Assembly: GCF_001624695.1 (NCBI RefSeq)
Contig: NZ_JSEP01000012.1
Location: 91,858 to 155,857, forward strand
Source of the DNA: Labrenzia sp. OB1
GTDB lineage: Bacteria > Pseudomonadota > Alphaproteobacteria > Rhizobiales > Stappiaceae
Length of the DNA stretch: 64,000 bases
Direction: 5' to 3'
The notes below the pieces were generated by a model that searched no databases, was not told the DNA's origin, and was given only the letters and a program-made list of their open reading frames with translations. Below are positions 35,982 to 45,232 of this stretch, piece by piece (within the stretch, counting starts at the first letter, position 1; every line of letters starts with the position of its first letter). The position numbers were made by a program, and so were the translations under genes.

Positions 35982-37319
35982 TCAGACCAGCATGCTCATC
36001 GGATTTTCGATGTAGCCCCTGAACGCGCCAAGCACGGACGCGCCGAGGGCACCATCCACGCAACGGTGGTCGGTGGACAGGGTCACGCTCATGACGGTGG
36101 CGGCCGCCAGTTCGCCGGCTTTCACCACGGCTCGCTGTTCCCCGGCTCCGACAGCCAGAATGGTTGCATGCGGCGGGTTCACCACGGCTGAGAAGTTCTT
36201 CACACCCATCATGCCCATGTTGGAAACAGCCGTCGTTCCACCCTGGTATTCCTCGGGTTTCAGCTTGCGTTCCTTCGCCCGCTTGCCAAGATCCTTCATC
36301 TCGTTGGAGATAACGGAGAGCGGCTTTTCTTCCGCCCGCCGGATGATCGGCGTAATGAGGCCTCCCGGGATCGACACGGCGACTCCGACATCGGCATGCT
36401 TGTGCATCACCATGTCGCTATCGGTCCAGGATACGTTCGCATCGGGCACATCACGCAGCGACAGCGCCAGAGCCTTGATGATCATGTCGTTGACCGAGAG
36501 CTTGTAGGCGGGTTTGCCGTCCTTGTCCTTCGAAGCTGCCTCGTTGAGCTGCGCCCGCAGCGCCAGAAGCGCGTCCAGCTCGCAATCCACCGTGACGTAG
36601 AAATGCGGGATGGTCTGCTTGGATTCCGTCAGGCGCTTGGCGATGGTCTTGCGCATGCCGTCATGCGGCACGAGTTCGTAGGACCCTTCCTCGAAGAGTT
36701 TCAGCACCTGATCGGCAGACTGACCTGCCGCCGGGGCCGAAGCCGGCTTGGGAGCTTCCGCTGCAGCCGGTGCCGCCTTGCCGGTACCTGCGGCAAGCGC
36801 CGCCTCTATATCGCGCTTGACGATCCGCCCATGGGGGCCGGAACCGGACAAGGCCTTCAGGTCGAGACCATTCAGCTGGGCCAGACGGCGCGCCAGGGGG
36901 GATGAGAAAATCCGTTCTCCGCCCGAGGTTTTCGGTGCGGGGACCGGATCGCTCACAGCCTTGCCACCGGCTTCCGCGGCCGGCGCGCTTTCGACAACCG
37001 CCTGAACCTTGTCTGCACTTGGCGCCGCAGCAGATGCGCCGCCGCCACCTGAGGTATCGATTGCTCCTGCGTCCTCACCGTCTTCCAGAAGAACGGCGAT
37101 CAGCGCGTTGACCTTTACCCCGGCAGTGCCTTCGGACACGACGATCTTGCCGACCGTGCCTTCGTCCACAGCTTCCACTTCCATCGTGGCCTTGTCGGTT
37201 TCTATCTCGGCGATGACATCGCCCGCGGAAACCTTGTCGCCTTCCTTGACCAGCCACTTGGCCAGGTTGCCCTCCTCCATGGTCGGAGAAAGGGCCGGCA
37301 TGGTGATATTGATTGGCAT
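35982..37319 (-). CDS. pdhC: Dihydrolipoamide acetyltransferase, pyruvate dehydrogenase E2
   Basis: This 445-residue E2 subunit has one N-terminal lipoyl domain (K43 in ETDKATMEV), an Ala/Pro-rich linker, a peripheral subunit-binding domain (FSSPLARRLAQLNGLDL, about 140-170), and a C-terminal catalytic domain with the active-site STDHRCVDGALGA. It moves acetyl groups from lipoamide to CoA. It is part of the pdhABC-lpd operon, 17 bases from pdhB. Confidence 0.95.
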   Translation of the reverse strand: MPINITMPALSPTMEEGNLAKWLVKEGDKVSAGDVIAEIETDKATMEVEAVDEGTVGKIVVSEGTAGVKVNALIAVLLEDGEDAGAIDTSGGGGASAAAPSADKVQAVVESAPAAEAGGKAVSDPVPAPKTSGGERIFSSPLARRLAQLNGLDLKALSGSGPHGRIVKRDIEAALAAGTGKAAPAAAEAPKPASAPAAGQSADQVLKLFEEGSYELVPHDGMRKTIAKRLTESKQTIPHFYVTVDCELDALLALRAQLNEAASKDKDGKPAYKLSVNDMIIKALALSLRDVPDANVSWTDSDMVMHKHADVGVAVSIPGGLITPIIRRAEEKPLSVISNEMKDLGKRAKERKLKPEEYQGGTTAVSNMGMMGVKNFSAVVNPPHATILAVGAGEQRAVVKAGELAAATVMSVTLSTDHRCVDGALGASVLGAFRGYIENPMSMLV

Positions 37320-37335
37320 GTCCGTCTCCCGCGCC

Positions 37336-38724
37336 TCAGGCTGTATAGGTTACGGCTTTGACCGCATCGATGACTTCACCGACATTCGGCAGCGCCAGCT
37401 TTTCCAGATTCGCCGCATAGGGCATCGGAACGTCCTTGCCGGTCACGCGTGCAATCGGCGCATCGAGATAGTCGAACGCCTTTTCCTGGACCTGGAAAGC
37501 GATTTCCGACGAGACCGAACACATCGGGAAAGCTTCTTCCACGGTAACGAGACGGCCTGTCTTGCGCACCGACGCCAGAACCGTATCGATATCCAGCGGA
37601 CGGATCGTGCGCAGGTTGACGACTTCCGCCGAGATCCCCATTCCGGCCAGCTCTTCTGCAGCCTTCATGGCGTAGGTCATACCGATGCCCCAGGACACCA
37701 GCGTCACATCTGTTCCGCCGCGCTCGACCTTTGCCTTGCCGATCGGCAGGACAAAATCCTCTATGTCAGGGATCTCGAAAGAGTGCCCGTAAAGGATTTC
37801 GTTTTCCAGGAAAATGATCGGATTCGGATCACGGATTGCGGCCTTCAAAAGCCCCTTGGCGTCCGCAGCCGAATAAGGCTGGATGACCTTTAGACCCGGC
37901 ACATGCGCGAACCAGGCGGCATAATCCTGCGAGTGCTGCGCACCGACACGGGCAGCCGCACCGTTCGGGCCGCGGAATACGATCGGCGCGCCCATCTGGC
38001 CGCCGGACATATACAACGTCTTGGCGGCGGAGTTGATGATCTGGTCCATCGCCTGCATGGCGAAGTTGAAGGTCATGAATTCGACGATCGGGCGAAGTCC
38101 CGCCATGGCCGCGCCGACACCGAGGCCCGCAAAACCATGTTCGGTGATCGGCGTATCGATCACGCGCTTGTCGCTGAACTCGTCCAGAAGGCCCTGAGTG
38201 ATCTTGTAGGCGCCCTGATATTCGGCAACCTCCTCACCCATGACGAAGACATCCGTATCGCGGCGCATTTCTTCCGCCATCGCATCCCGCAGGGCTTCGC
38301 GCACCGTGGAGCTCTTCATCGCGGTGCCTGTCGGAACCTCCGGATCTTCCGCCGTTTCCGGGGCCGGAGCTTGAGGCGTCGGTGCGTCGGCGACAGCCGG
38401 AGCACTCGGCGCTTCCGACTTGGCCGGTGCAGCATTGGCAGCCGGCGCGGAAGCCGCAACGTCTATTGCGCTTGCATCTTCACCCTCGGCCAGAAGGATA
38501 GCGATCTTTTCATTGACCTTGACGGCATCGGTGCCTTCGGCGACCAGTATCTTGCCGAGCGTGCCTTCATCGACCGCTTCGACTTCCATGGTGGCCTTAT
38601 CGGTTTCAATTTCGGCGATCACATCGCCTGCGCTTACGGTATCGCCTTCTGACTTCAGCCATTTGGCGAGTTTACCTTCTTCCATTGTCGGCGAGAGAGC
38701 CGGCATCAAAATGTCGATCGGCAT
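37336..38724 (-). CDS. pdhB: Pyruvate dehydrogenase E1 beta subunit with lipoyl domain
   Basis: This 462-residue E1-beta carries an N-terminal lipoyl domain (K43 in ETDKATMEV) and an Ala/Pro linker before the transketolase-type core ([15 protein letters not shown] onward), making it longer than the usual E1-beta of about 330 residues. That fusion is a known alphaproteobacterial trait. The first 50 residues are nearly identical to the lipoyl domain of the pdhC product, consistent with recent duplication or gene conversion. Confidence 0.95.
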   Translation of the reverse strand: MPIDILMPALSPTMEEGKLAKWLKSEGDTVSAGDVIAEIETDKATMEVEAVDEGTLGKILVAEGTDAVKVNEKIAILLAEGEDASAIDVAASAPAANAAPAKSEAPSAPAVADAPTPQAPAPETAEDPEVPTGTAMKSSTVREALRDAMAEEMRRDTDVFVMGEEVAEYQGAYKITQGLLDEFSDKRVIDTPITEHGFAGLGVGAAMAGLRPIVEFMTFNFAMQAMDQIINSAAKTLYMSGGQMGAPIVFRGPNGAAARVGAQHSQDYAAWFAHVPGLKVIQPYSAADAKGLLKAAIRDPNPIIFLENEILYGHSFEIPDIEDFVLPIGKAKVERGGTDVTLVSWGIGMTYAMKAAEELAGMGISAEVVNLRTIRPLDIDTVLASVRKTGRLVTVEEAFPMCSVSSEIAFQVQEKAFDYLDAPIARVTGKDVPMPYAANLEKLALPNVGEVIDAVKAVTYTA

Positions 38725-38738
38725 GATATACCCCCGCT

Positions 38739-39788
38739 TTAAATCAAGATATCGGTGTAAAGTTCAGACGCATCCGGTTCCGGATCTGTCTGCGCGAATT
38801 CGGCCGCTTCCGCGACACGCGCCCGGACATCCTTGTCGATGCCCTTCAGATCGTCTTCGGACGCCCATTCCTTCTCGATGAGGCGCTTGCGCACCTGCTC
38901 GATCGGGTCATGCTCGGTACGCATCTTCTGAACTTCGTCCTTGGAGCGGTACTTCGCCGGGTCGGACATGGAATGACCGCGATAACGGTAGGTGATCATC
39001 TCCAGTATGTAGGGGCCCTTGCCGGAGCGGCACCATTCCAGAGCCTTCGCACCCGCTGCGCTGACGGCACGCACGTCCATGCCATCGACCTGCTCGCCGG
39101 GAATGCCGAAGGATTCACCGCGCTTGGAGAGATCGGTCGTTGCCGAAGCACGGGCAACGCTGGTTCCCATGCCGTATTTGTTGTTCTCGATCACGTAAAC
39201 GACCGGCAGCTTCCACAGCTCGGCCATGTTGAAACTCTCGTATACCTGGCCCTGATTGGACGCACCGTCGCCGAAGAACGCCATCGCGACATTACCGTTC
39301 TCACGGTACTTGTTGGCGAATCCGAGCCCCGTGCCGAGCGGCACCTGCGCCCCGACGATACCGTGACCGCCGTAGAAGTGCTTCTCCTTGGAAAACATGT
39401 GCATCGAGCCGCCCTTGCCTTTCGACAAGCCGCCACGGCGCCCGGTCAGTTCGGCCATGACACCTTTCGGATCGAGGTCCATTGCCAGCATGTGACCGTG
39501 GTCACGGTAACCCGTGATCATCTGGTCACCGTCCTTCTTGGCCATCTGCAGGCCGACGACAACGGCTTCCTGGCCGATGTACAAATGACAAAATCCGCCG
39601 ATAAGGCCCATGCCGTACAATTGTCCGGCTTTTTCCTCAAATCGGCGGATCAAAAGCATTTCGCGGTAAGCGTGAAGTTCCTGGTCCTTATCGAACTCGG
39701 CGATCGCAGGCTCGGCCTTCTTGGCGGAGCTGCGGGTCCGGCTGGTGCTCTTGGAGCTAGCGGAGGTGGTCTTTGATGTTGCGGCCAT
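38739..39788 (-). CDS. pdhA: Pyruvate dehydrogenase E1 alpha subunit
   Basis: This roughly 349-residue subunit binds thiamine diphosphate and decarboxylates pyruvate with PdhB. Diagnostic segments are [26 protein letters not shown], the ThDP/magnesium motif [12 protein letters not shown], and the phosphorylation-loop-like [15 protein letters not shown] Ser/Thr/Lys-rich N-terminus precedes the core. ATGs at 39797 and 39788 are both possible; the inner one has AGGG upstream. It is the first gene of the operon. Confidence 0.95.
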   Translation of the reverse strand: MAATSKTTSASSKSTSRTRSSAKKAEPAIAEFDKDQELHAYREMLLIRRFEEKAGQLYGMGLIGGFCHLYIGQEAVVVGLQMAKKDGDQMITGYRDHGHMLAMDLDPKGVMAELTGRRGGLSKGKGGSMHMFSKEKHFYGGHGIVGAQVPLGTGLGFANKYRENGNVAMAFFGDGASNQGQVYESFNMAELWKLPVVYVIENNKYGMGTSVARASATTDLSKRGESFGIPGEQVDGMDVRAVSAAGAKALEWCRSGKGPYILEMITYRYRGHSMSDPAKYRSKDEVQKMRTEHDPIEQVRKRLIEKEWASEDDLKGIDKDVRARVAEAAEFAQTDPEPDASELYTDILI

Positions 39789-39888
39789 TACCCTCATCTC
39801 GACGTGGCGTTTCCCCTAAGACGTGTAGCAGCAACTTATCCTGTTGCTGCTGTCAATCCAATCCATCTATCTCGCAGCGCGATATCCA

Positions 39889-39904
39889 GATACATTGTTG
39901 TATC
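39889..39904. promoter_or_regulatory. Palindrome upstream of pdhA
   Basis: GATACATTGTTGTATC is a 6-base inverted repeat with a TTGT centre, about 100 bases before pdhA. It is nested in a larger arrangement with ATATCCAG (39882-39889) and CTGGATAT (39927-39934). It may be an operator for the pdh operon. No matching regulator is encoded nearby. Confidence 0.45.
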
Positions 39905-39962
39905 CGTTGATGGAATTAATTTTTAACTGGATATAGGTTAAGGCGAGATTATAAACTGAAAT

Positions 39963-40304
39963 TCAGTTTACTTCATAACGGTGACCTGGCCTCAGGACGA
40001 CCAGTTCGTTGCTGTGCACCACGTTCAGGTTGAGCCGGGCCCGTTCGTCCAGCATATCGGGATCGAGGCTCTCCGGACGCAGCAGGCTGACGCGTGCATG
40101 AAGCTCCCGCCGCTTGGCCGCAAGTGCTTCAAGTTCGGTTTCCAGCTCCGACACCTGCCGCTCGATCATGGCGCGACCGACCAGTCCCAATTCGCCATTC
40201 ATGGCATGAAAGCCGAAATAGCCGAGCGCTGCAATGGCTATTGCAGGCGTGATCAACCGGCGGAATACGGACTTTTTTCTCTGACGCGTGGCTGCTCGGG
40301 GCAC
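39963..40304 (-). CDS. ftsB: Septum formation initiator FtsB/DivIC-like protein
   Basis: This 113-residue bitopic membrane protein has a short basic cytoplasmic tail (TRQRKKSVFRR), one transmembrane helix (LITPAIAIAALGYFGFHAM, about 17-35), and a coiled coil (ERQVSELETELEALAAKRRE) ahead of the conserved ERARLNLNVVHSNELVVL. FtsB joins FtsL and FtsQ at the division site. The start is GTG. Upstream of pdhA in many alphaproteobacteria, as here. Confidence 0.87.
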   Translation of the reverse strand: MPRAATRQRKKSVFRRLITPAIAIAALGYFGFHAMNGELGLVGRAMIERQVSELETELEALAAKRRELHARVSLLRPESLDPDMLDERARLNLNVVHSNELVVLRPGHRYEVN

Positions 40305-40428
40305 TCTTGGACCTTAACGCTGAACTCGTGGTCTCTTTATCCCGATACTATGCGGCCTTAGGTTTAATAGAGTCTTGAGAAAGCCGTTCAAATGCACGCA
40401 AATATTGTGAACGGCCTGGAGCACCGCC

Positions 40429-41087
40429 GTGAATTCGATGAAGTCCCAGCGCAGGGAAATGGTTCTCCGACAGCTTGAAGGCCGCGATATCCGGGATAAA
40501 CGCGTCCTGGACGCCATGCGCAAGGTCCCCCGGCACCTTTTCGTGCCCGCCGCGCAAAAGGCAGCGTCCTACAATGACGGCCCATTGCCGATCGGTTTCG
40601 GGCAGACCATTTCCCAACCCTATATCGTCGCGCTGACGTGCCAATTGCTGGACCTTACCGGCCCAGCAAAGTGCTGGAAATCGGTGCGGGCTGCGGCTAC
40701 GCCGCTGCTGTACTGGCGGAACTTGCGCAAGAGGTCATCACGATCGAGCGCATGCCGGAACTGGCTGATCTCGCCAGGGCGAATCTCATCAAAGCGGATC
40801 ATCCCGATGTTCGCGTGATCTGTGCCGACGGCAGCCTGGGATGTCCAGTTGAAGCTCCCTTCGACGCTATCGCCGTCGCAGCCGGAGCACCGGCTCCTCC
40901 AGATCAACTCAAACAGCAGCTGAATATCGGCGGGCGTCTGGTTGTTCCGGTCGGCTCTAGCAGCCGGCATCAGGAGCTTTTGAGAATAACACGCCTGTCA
41001 GACACGGACTACGAGACGATATCTGCGGGCGAGGTCACCTTCGTGCCGTTGGTGGGCGCGCAAGGCTGGCCGGACGAAGGTCACTGA
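40429..41087 (+). pseudogene. pcm: Protein-L-isoaspartate O-methyltransferase, frameshifted
   Basis: Two overlapping frames together make a complete Pcm, which repairs isoaspartyl residues using SAM. The first frame (from GTG 40429, GGAG 8 bases upstream) gives [20 protein letters not shown] and [23 protein letters not shown]. The second frame continues with [20 protein letters not shown], the SAM-binding motif, to the stop at 41087. The switch falls at GGCCCAGC near 40661-40666; one more C would restore a single frame of about 219 residues. It could be a sequencing error in a C run, a real mutation, or (less likely) programmed slippage. Confidence 0.85.
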
Positions 41088-41132
41088 GCGAAGCCGATTC
41101 TCCGTTGTAGAGAGTTTCCAGCCGTCTGAGTT

Positions 41133-44100
41133 CTAAGCCGCCGCCAGCCGCGCCAGCTTGGTCAGAACCGTCGCCGTGCCCTTGAGCCGGTCATCCGTCT
41201 TCTCCCAGTCCCGCGTCAGAACAACCTTCTGGTCCGGCCGGATCTTGGCCAGCACGCCCTGCTCGGCAATATAGGAAACAAGCCCGGCCGGATTGGCGAA
41301 TTCGCTGTTGCGGAAGGTGATGACGATGCCCTTCGGTCCGGCATCCACCTTTTCGATATTCGCCTTTCGGCAAAGCCCCTTGATGTAGACGATCTTGAGA
41401 AGATGCTGAACCTCGTCCGGCAGCGGGCCGAAACGGTCGATCAGCTCCGCGCCGAAGGCATCGATTTCTTCCGCTTCGCTCACATCACCAAGGCGCCGGT
41501 AGAGCTGCAGCCGCAGTTGCAGGTCGGCGACATAGCTCTCCGGAATCAGGACCGGCGTGCCTATATTGATCTGCGGAGACCACTGCTCTTCACCGGCTTC
41601 GACACCGCCGTCCTTCAACTGGGCGACCGCTTCCTCCAGCATCTGCTGGTAAAGCTCAAAGCCGACTTCCTTGACGTGGCCCGACTGTTCCTCACCGAGC
41701 AGGTTCCCTGCCCCGCGGATGTCCAGGTCATGGCTGGCGAGCTGGAAGCCCGCGCCGAGCGTTTCGAGCGACTGCAGCACCTTCAGCCTGCGCTCCGCCG
41801 TCGCCGTCAGCGTCTTGTTCGCCGGAACGGTGAACAGCGCATAGGCGCGGGTTTTGGAGCGCCCGACACGTCCGCGCAATTGATAGAGCTGCGACAGGCC
41901 GAACATATCTGCCCGATGAACAATCAGCGTGTTCGCCGTGGGAATATCCAGACCGGACTCCACGATCGTGGTCGAGAGCAGAACATTGTACTTGCCTTCG
42001 TAGAAGGCGTTCATCACGTCCTCAAGCTCTGTCGGTGGCATCTGGCCATGGGCCACCGCAACCTTGAGCTCGGGAACGTTTTCAGCAAGAAATTCGCGCC
42101 GCTCCGCCAGATCCGCCAGCCGTGGACAGACATAAAAACTCTGGCCGCCCCGGTAGTGTTCCCGCAGCAGGGCTTCGCGCACCACCAACGGGTCGAAGGG
42201 CGAAACGAAGGTGCGCACGGCAAGCCGGTCCACCGGCGGCGTCGCGATAAGCGACAGTTCACGCACGCCTGTCAGCGCCAGCTGCAGTGTTCTCGGAATG
42301 GGTGTCGCGGACAAGGTCAGCACATGGACGTCCGACTTCAGTTCCTTCAGCCGTTCCTTGTGTTTCACGCCGAAATGCTGTTCCTCATCAATGATCAGCA
42401 GGCTGAGGTCACGGAACTGGATCGATTTACCAAGCAGTGCATGGGTGCCGATCACGATATCGACGGAGCCGTCCGCGAGACCCTTCTTGGTCTCGGTGAG
42501 CTGCTTTGCCGGGACGAGACGCGAAGCATGGGCGACGTTGATCGGCAGACCGTGAAAACGTTCGGAAAACGTCTTGAAGTGCTGGCGCGCCAGAAGCGTC
42601 GTTGGCACGACCACCGCCACCTGGCGGCCGGACATGGCCGTGAGGAACGATGCGCGCAACGCGACTTCTGTCTTTCCGAACCCGACATCCCCGCAGACCA
42701 GCCTGTCCATAGGCCGGCCGGAGGAAAGATCGTCAAACACCGCATCGATTGCGGAGAGCTGATCGTCCGTCTCTTCATAGGGAAAGCGCGTTGAGAATTC
42801 GTCATAGACCCCTTCCGGGGTCTCCACCACAGGCGCGGTTTTCAGCGCACGCGCGGCGGCCGTCTTGATCAGTCCGTCGGCGATTTCCAGAATGCGTTTC
42901 TTGAGCTTCGCCTTGCGCGCCTGCCAGGCGCCGCCGCCCAGCTTGTCGAGCTGGGCTTCCTGGTCTTCAGACCCGTAGCGGGACAGCAGCTCGATATTTT
43001 CAACCGGCAGATACAGCTTGTCGCCGCCCGCATATTGCAGTTCCAGACAGTCATGCGGTGCCCCGACAGCCTCGATGGTCTTCAGCCCGATGAAACGGCC
43101 GATACCGTGTTCGAGATGGACGACCAGATCTCCTTCCGAAAGACCAGTTGCCTCGGTGATGACATTGGCGCCCTTGGCTTTCCGGCGCGATTTGCGCACC
43201 AGCCGGTCACCCAGAATGTCCTGTTCACCTATGAAGGCGATGTCCTTGAGCTCGAAGCCGTGTTCGATCCCCAGAATGCACAGGCCGGAGGTATCCTTCG
43301 GAAGCGCCTCGACTTGCGTGAGTGTATCGACCTGCCTCACCGATCCGAGACCGTGATCGTCAAGGATCTGTCCAAGCCGGTCCCGGGAGCCTTCAGACCA
43401 GCAGGAAATGACGGTCTTCTTGCCTGTCTTCTGCAAATCGCGCACATGAACGGTCAGCGCATCGAAGATGTTTATATCACCGGCGGCGCGCTCGGCGGCA
43501 AAACTGCGACCTTGACGGCCACCGAGTTCTACGACTGTCTTTCCGCTTCCCGGAGGCGGCGTAAACGGATCGAGGGCAGCGCTCGCACGATCGGCGATTG
43601 CTGCCGTCCATTCCTGCTCGGTGATGTAAAGACTGCCGGGAGTAACCGGCATATAAGGCACTGTACCGGCCGCCGATCCCATTTCGCGCGCGTCCTGCCG
43701 GGCCTTGTAATACTCGGTGACCTGCTCGAAGCGCTCGTGCGCCGCGTCCGATACATTGGTATCGAGCACCAGAGGCGCGTCGCCGATATAGTCGAACAGC
43801 GTTTCCAGCTTGTCGTGAAAAAGCGGCAGCCAGTGCTCCATACCGGCATAGCGGCGCCCTTCGCTGATCGACTGATAAAGCACATCTTCCCGGCTCGCCG
43901 CGCCGAAATTTGCCAGATAGGACCGGCGGAAGCGGGAGATTGCTTCTTCCGAGAGGACCACTTCGCTCATCGGCACCAGATCGAGCCGCTTGAGTTGCCG
44001 GGACGTTCTCTGGGTCTCGGCATTGAAGGACCTGATCGACTCCAGCGTGTCACCGAAGAAGTCCAGGCGAACCGGTTCTTCGGCTCCCGGCGCGAACAGG

Positions 44101-44618
44101 TCGACGATACCGCCGCGGACGGCATATTCGCCAGTCTCGCGCACTGTCGGCGTGCGTGAAAAACCGTTCATCTCCAGCCAGTTGGAAATGGCCGCCATGT
44201 CGATCTGGTTGCCCGGAGCCATGGAGAAGGTCTGTTCGGCCATAAAAGACCGCTCTGGCACCCGCTGTGTGGCGGCATTCAGCGTGGTCAGAAGTATGGT
44301 CTTCTTGCCGCGATCGATACCGCGGGCAAGTTGTCCCAACGCCAGAAGCCGTCGCGCACTGATGGCCGAATTGGGCGAGACCCGATCATAGGGCAGGCAG
44401 TCCCAGGCAGGAAGCTGCAGGACTTCGGCATCGGGGTCGAAAAAACTCAGCGCTTCGCTGACCATCGCCATGCGGGTGGCGTCACGGGCGACAAACACGA
44501 GCGCCAGGCCCTTCGCCCCGCTTTCGGCCAGAAGTCGCGCCAGTGCATAGCTTTCAGCCCCATCGGGCACGCCGGCCAGCGTGACGTTGGCCTGGTCTTT
44601 GAGCAGGCTGTCAAACAC
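41133..44618 (-). CDS. mfd: Transcription-repair coupling factor Mfd
   Basis: This 1161-residue translocase removes RNA polymerase stalled at DNA lesions and recruits UvrA. In order it has the UvrB-like N-terminal region (QLPAWDCLPYDRVSPN), the RNA polymerase-interacting domain (EGDLVVHLEHGIGRFIGL, about 500-520), a RecG-like motor (Walker A GDVGFGKTEVALRASF, DEEQHFGVKHKE) with the TRG motif region, and the C-terminal TRCF domain. The start is GTG at 44618 with AAGGA 9 bases upstream. Confidence 0.95.
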   Translation of the reverse strand: MFDSLLKDQANVTLAGVPDGAESYALARLLAESGAKGLALVFVARDATRMAMVSEALSFFDPDAEVLQLPAWDCLPYDRVSPNSAISARRLLALGQLARGIDRGKKTILLTTLNAATQRVPERSFMAEQTFSMAPGNQIDMAAISNWLEMNGFSRTPTVRETGEYAVRGGIVDLFAPGAEEPVRLDFFGDTLESIRSFNAETQRTSRQLKRLDLVPMSEVVLSEEAISRFRRSYLANFGAASREDVLYQSISEGRRYAGMEHWLPLFHDKLETLFDYIGDAPLVLDTNVSDAAHERFEQVTEYYKARQDAREMGSAAGTVPYMPVTPGSLYITEQEWTAAIADRASAALDPFTPPPGSGKTVVELGGRQGRSFAAERAAGDINIFDALTVHVRDLQKTGKKTVISCWSEGSRDRLGQILDDHGLGSVRQVDTLTQVEALPKDTSGLCILGIEHGFELKDIAFIGEQDILGDRLVRKSRRKAKGANVITEATGLSEGDLVVHLEHGIGRFIGLKTIEAVGAPHDCLELQYAGGDKLYLPVENIELLSRYGSEDQEAQLDKLGGGAWQARKAKLKKRILEIADGLIKTAAARALKTAPVVETPEGVYDEFSTRFPYEETDDQLSAIDAVFDDLSSGRPMDRLVCGDVGFGKTEVALRASFLTAMSGRQVAVVVPTTLLARQHFKTFSERFHGLPINVAHASRLVPAKQLTETKKGLADGSVDIVIGTHALLGKSIQFRDLSLLIIDEEQHFGVKHKERLKELKSDVHVLTLSATPIPRTLQLALTGVRELSLIATPPVDRLAVRTFVSPFDPLVVREALLREHYRGGQSFYVCPRLADLAERREFLAENVPELKVAVAHGQMPPTELEDVMNAFYEGKYNVLLSTTIVESGLDIPTANTLIVHRADMFGLSQLYQLRGRVGRSKTRAYALFTVPANKTLTATAERRLKVLQSLETLGAGFQLASHDLDIRGAGNLLGEEQSGHVKEVGFELYQQMLEEAVAQLKDGGVEAGEEQWSPQINIGTPVLIPESYVADLQLRLQLYRRLGDVSEAEEIDAFGAELIDRFGPLPDEVQHLLKIVYIKGLCRKANIEKVDAGPKGIVITFRNSEFANPAGLVSYIAEQGVLAKIRPDQKVVLTRDWEKTDDRLKGTATVLTKLARLAAA

Positions 44619-44639
44619 GGATGTCGGTCCTTGTTGGTA

Positions 44640-44957
44640 TTATGTGACGTTTCCGGCAGCCCCGGAAATCTTGTGATAGGCAATGATCCGGCGGTAAAGC
44701 GGACCGTCCCACTCGCCGGGCAGAGGCGTGCGGCCGGTCATCCAGGCATAAAGGTCCTGATCGTTGGCCGTCAGAAGATGCTCAAGTTCGCGGATCTCGT
44801 CTGCTGACAACCTGTCGATCTCGGCATCGGCAAAGCCACCGAGCAGAAGATCCATCTCCTTCATCCCCCGGTGCCAACACCTGAACAGGATCTTTTTGAG
44901 CCTCGGGTTTCGTGCCTTGGAGGTTGTATCGGTGTTGCTGCCGGAGGGCTCGGACAT
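44640..44957 (-). CDS. sdhE: FAD assembly factor SdhE
   Basis: This 105-residue protein promotes covalent FAD attachment to succinate dehydrogenase SdhA. The motif RCWHRGMKEMDLLLGGFAD (about 29-47), containing the essential RGxxE-type site (here RGMKE), and LLTANDQDLYAWMTG are characteristic. The ATG at 44957 gives a normal length; the longer frame to 45086 has no support. Its position between recG (divergent) and mfd is typical for Rhizobiales. Confidence 0.9.
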   Translation of the reverse strand: MSEPSGSNTDTTSKARNPRLKKILFRCWHRGMKEMDLLLGGFADAEIDRLSADEIRELEHLLTANDQDLYAWMTGRTPLPGEWDGPLYRRIIAYHKISGAAGNVT

Positions 44958-45232
44958 GAAAAACCTAACTGGAGCTGATGGGCGGTCCTCGAAAGACAGT
45001 CTTCTTCTTGACAGGAGTACCGGCCTGAGAACGATCTTGGCGGATATATAACGCCAGTGCTCCGGCTTGTCAGCGTCCAAGTTCACATAATGTTCCGATT
45101 GTTGCGCGTCATGGCGGCTTCATGGCAGAACTAGAGCGCAGACTCACGAATGAGGATGAGTTCGCCCCCTGGAGGAACTTCGAAAGATTCCACCGCCCTG
45201 CCCGCTGACTTTCAAAGGTTTTGACGCCAAAC

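Noticed and set aside
41403..42794. A 463-codon forward frame
   Set aside because: It is the antisense of the mfd motor domain and has no recognisable domain of its own.
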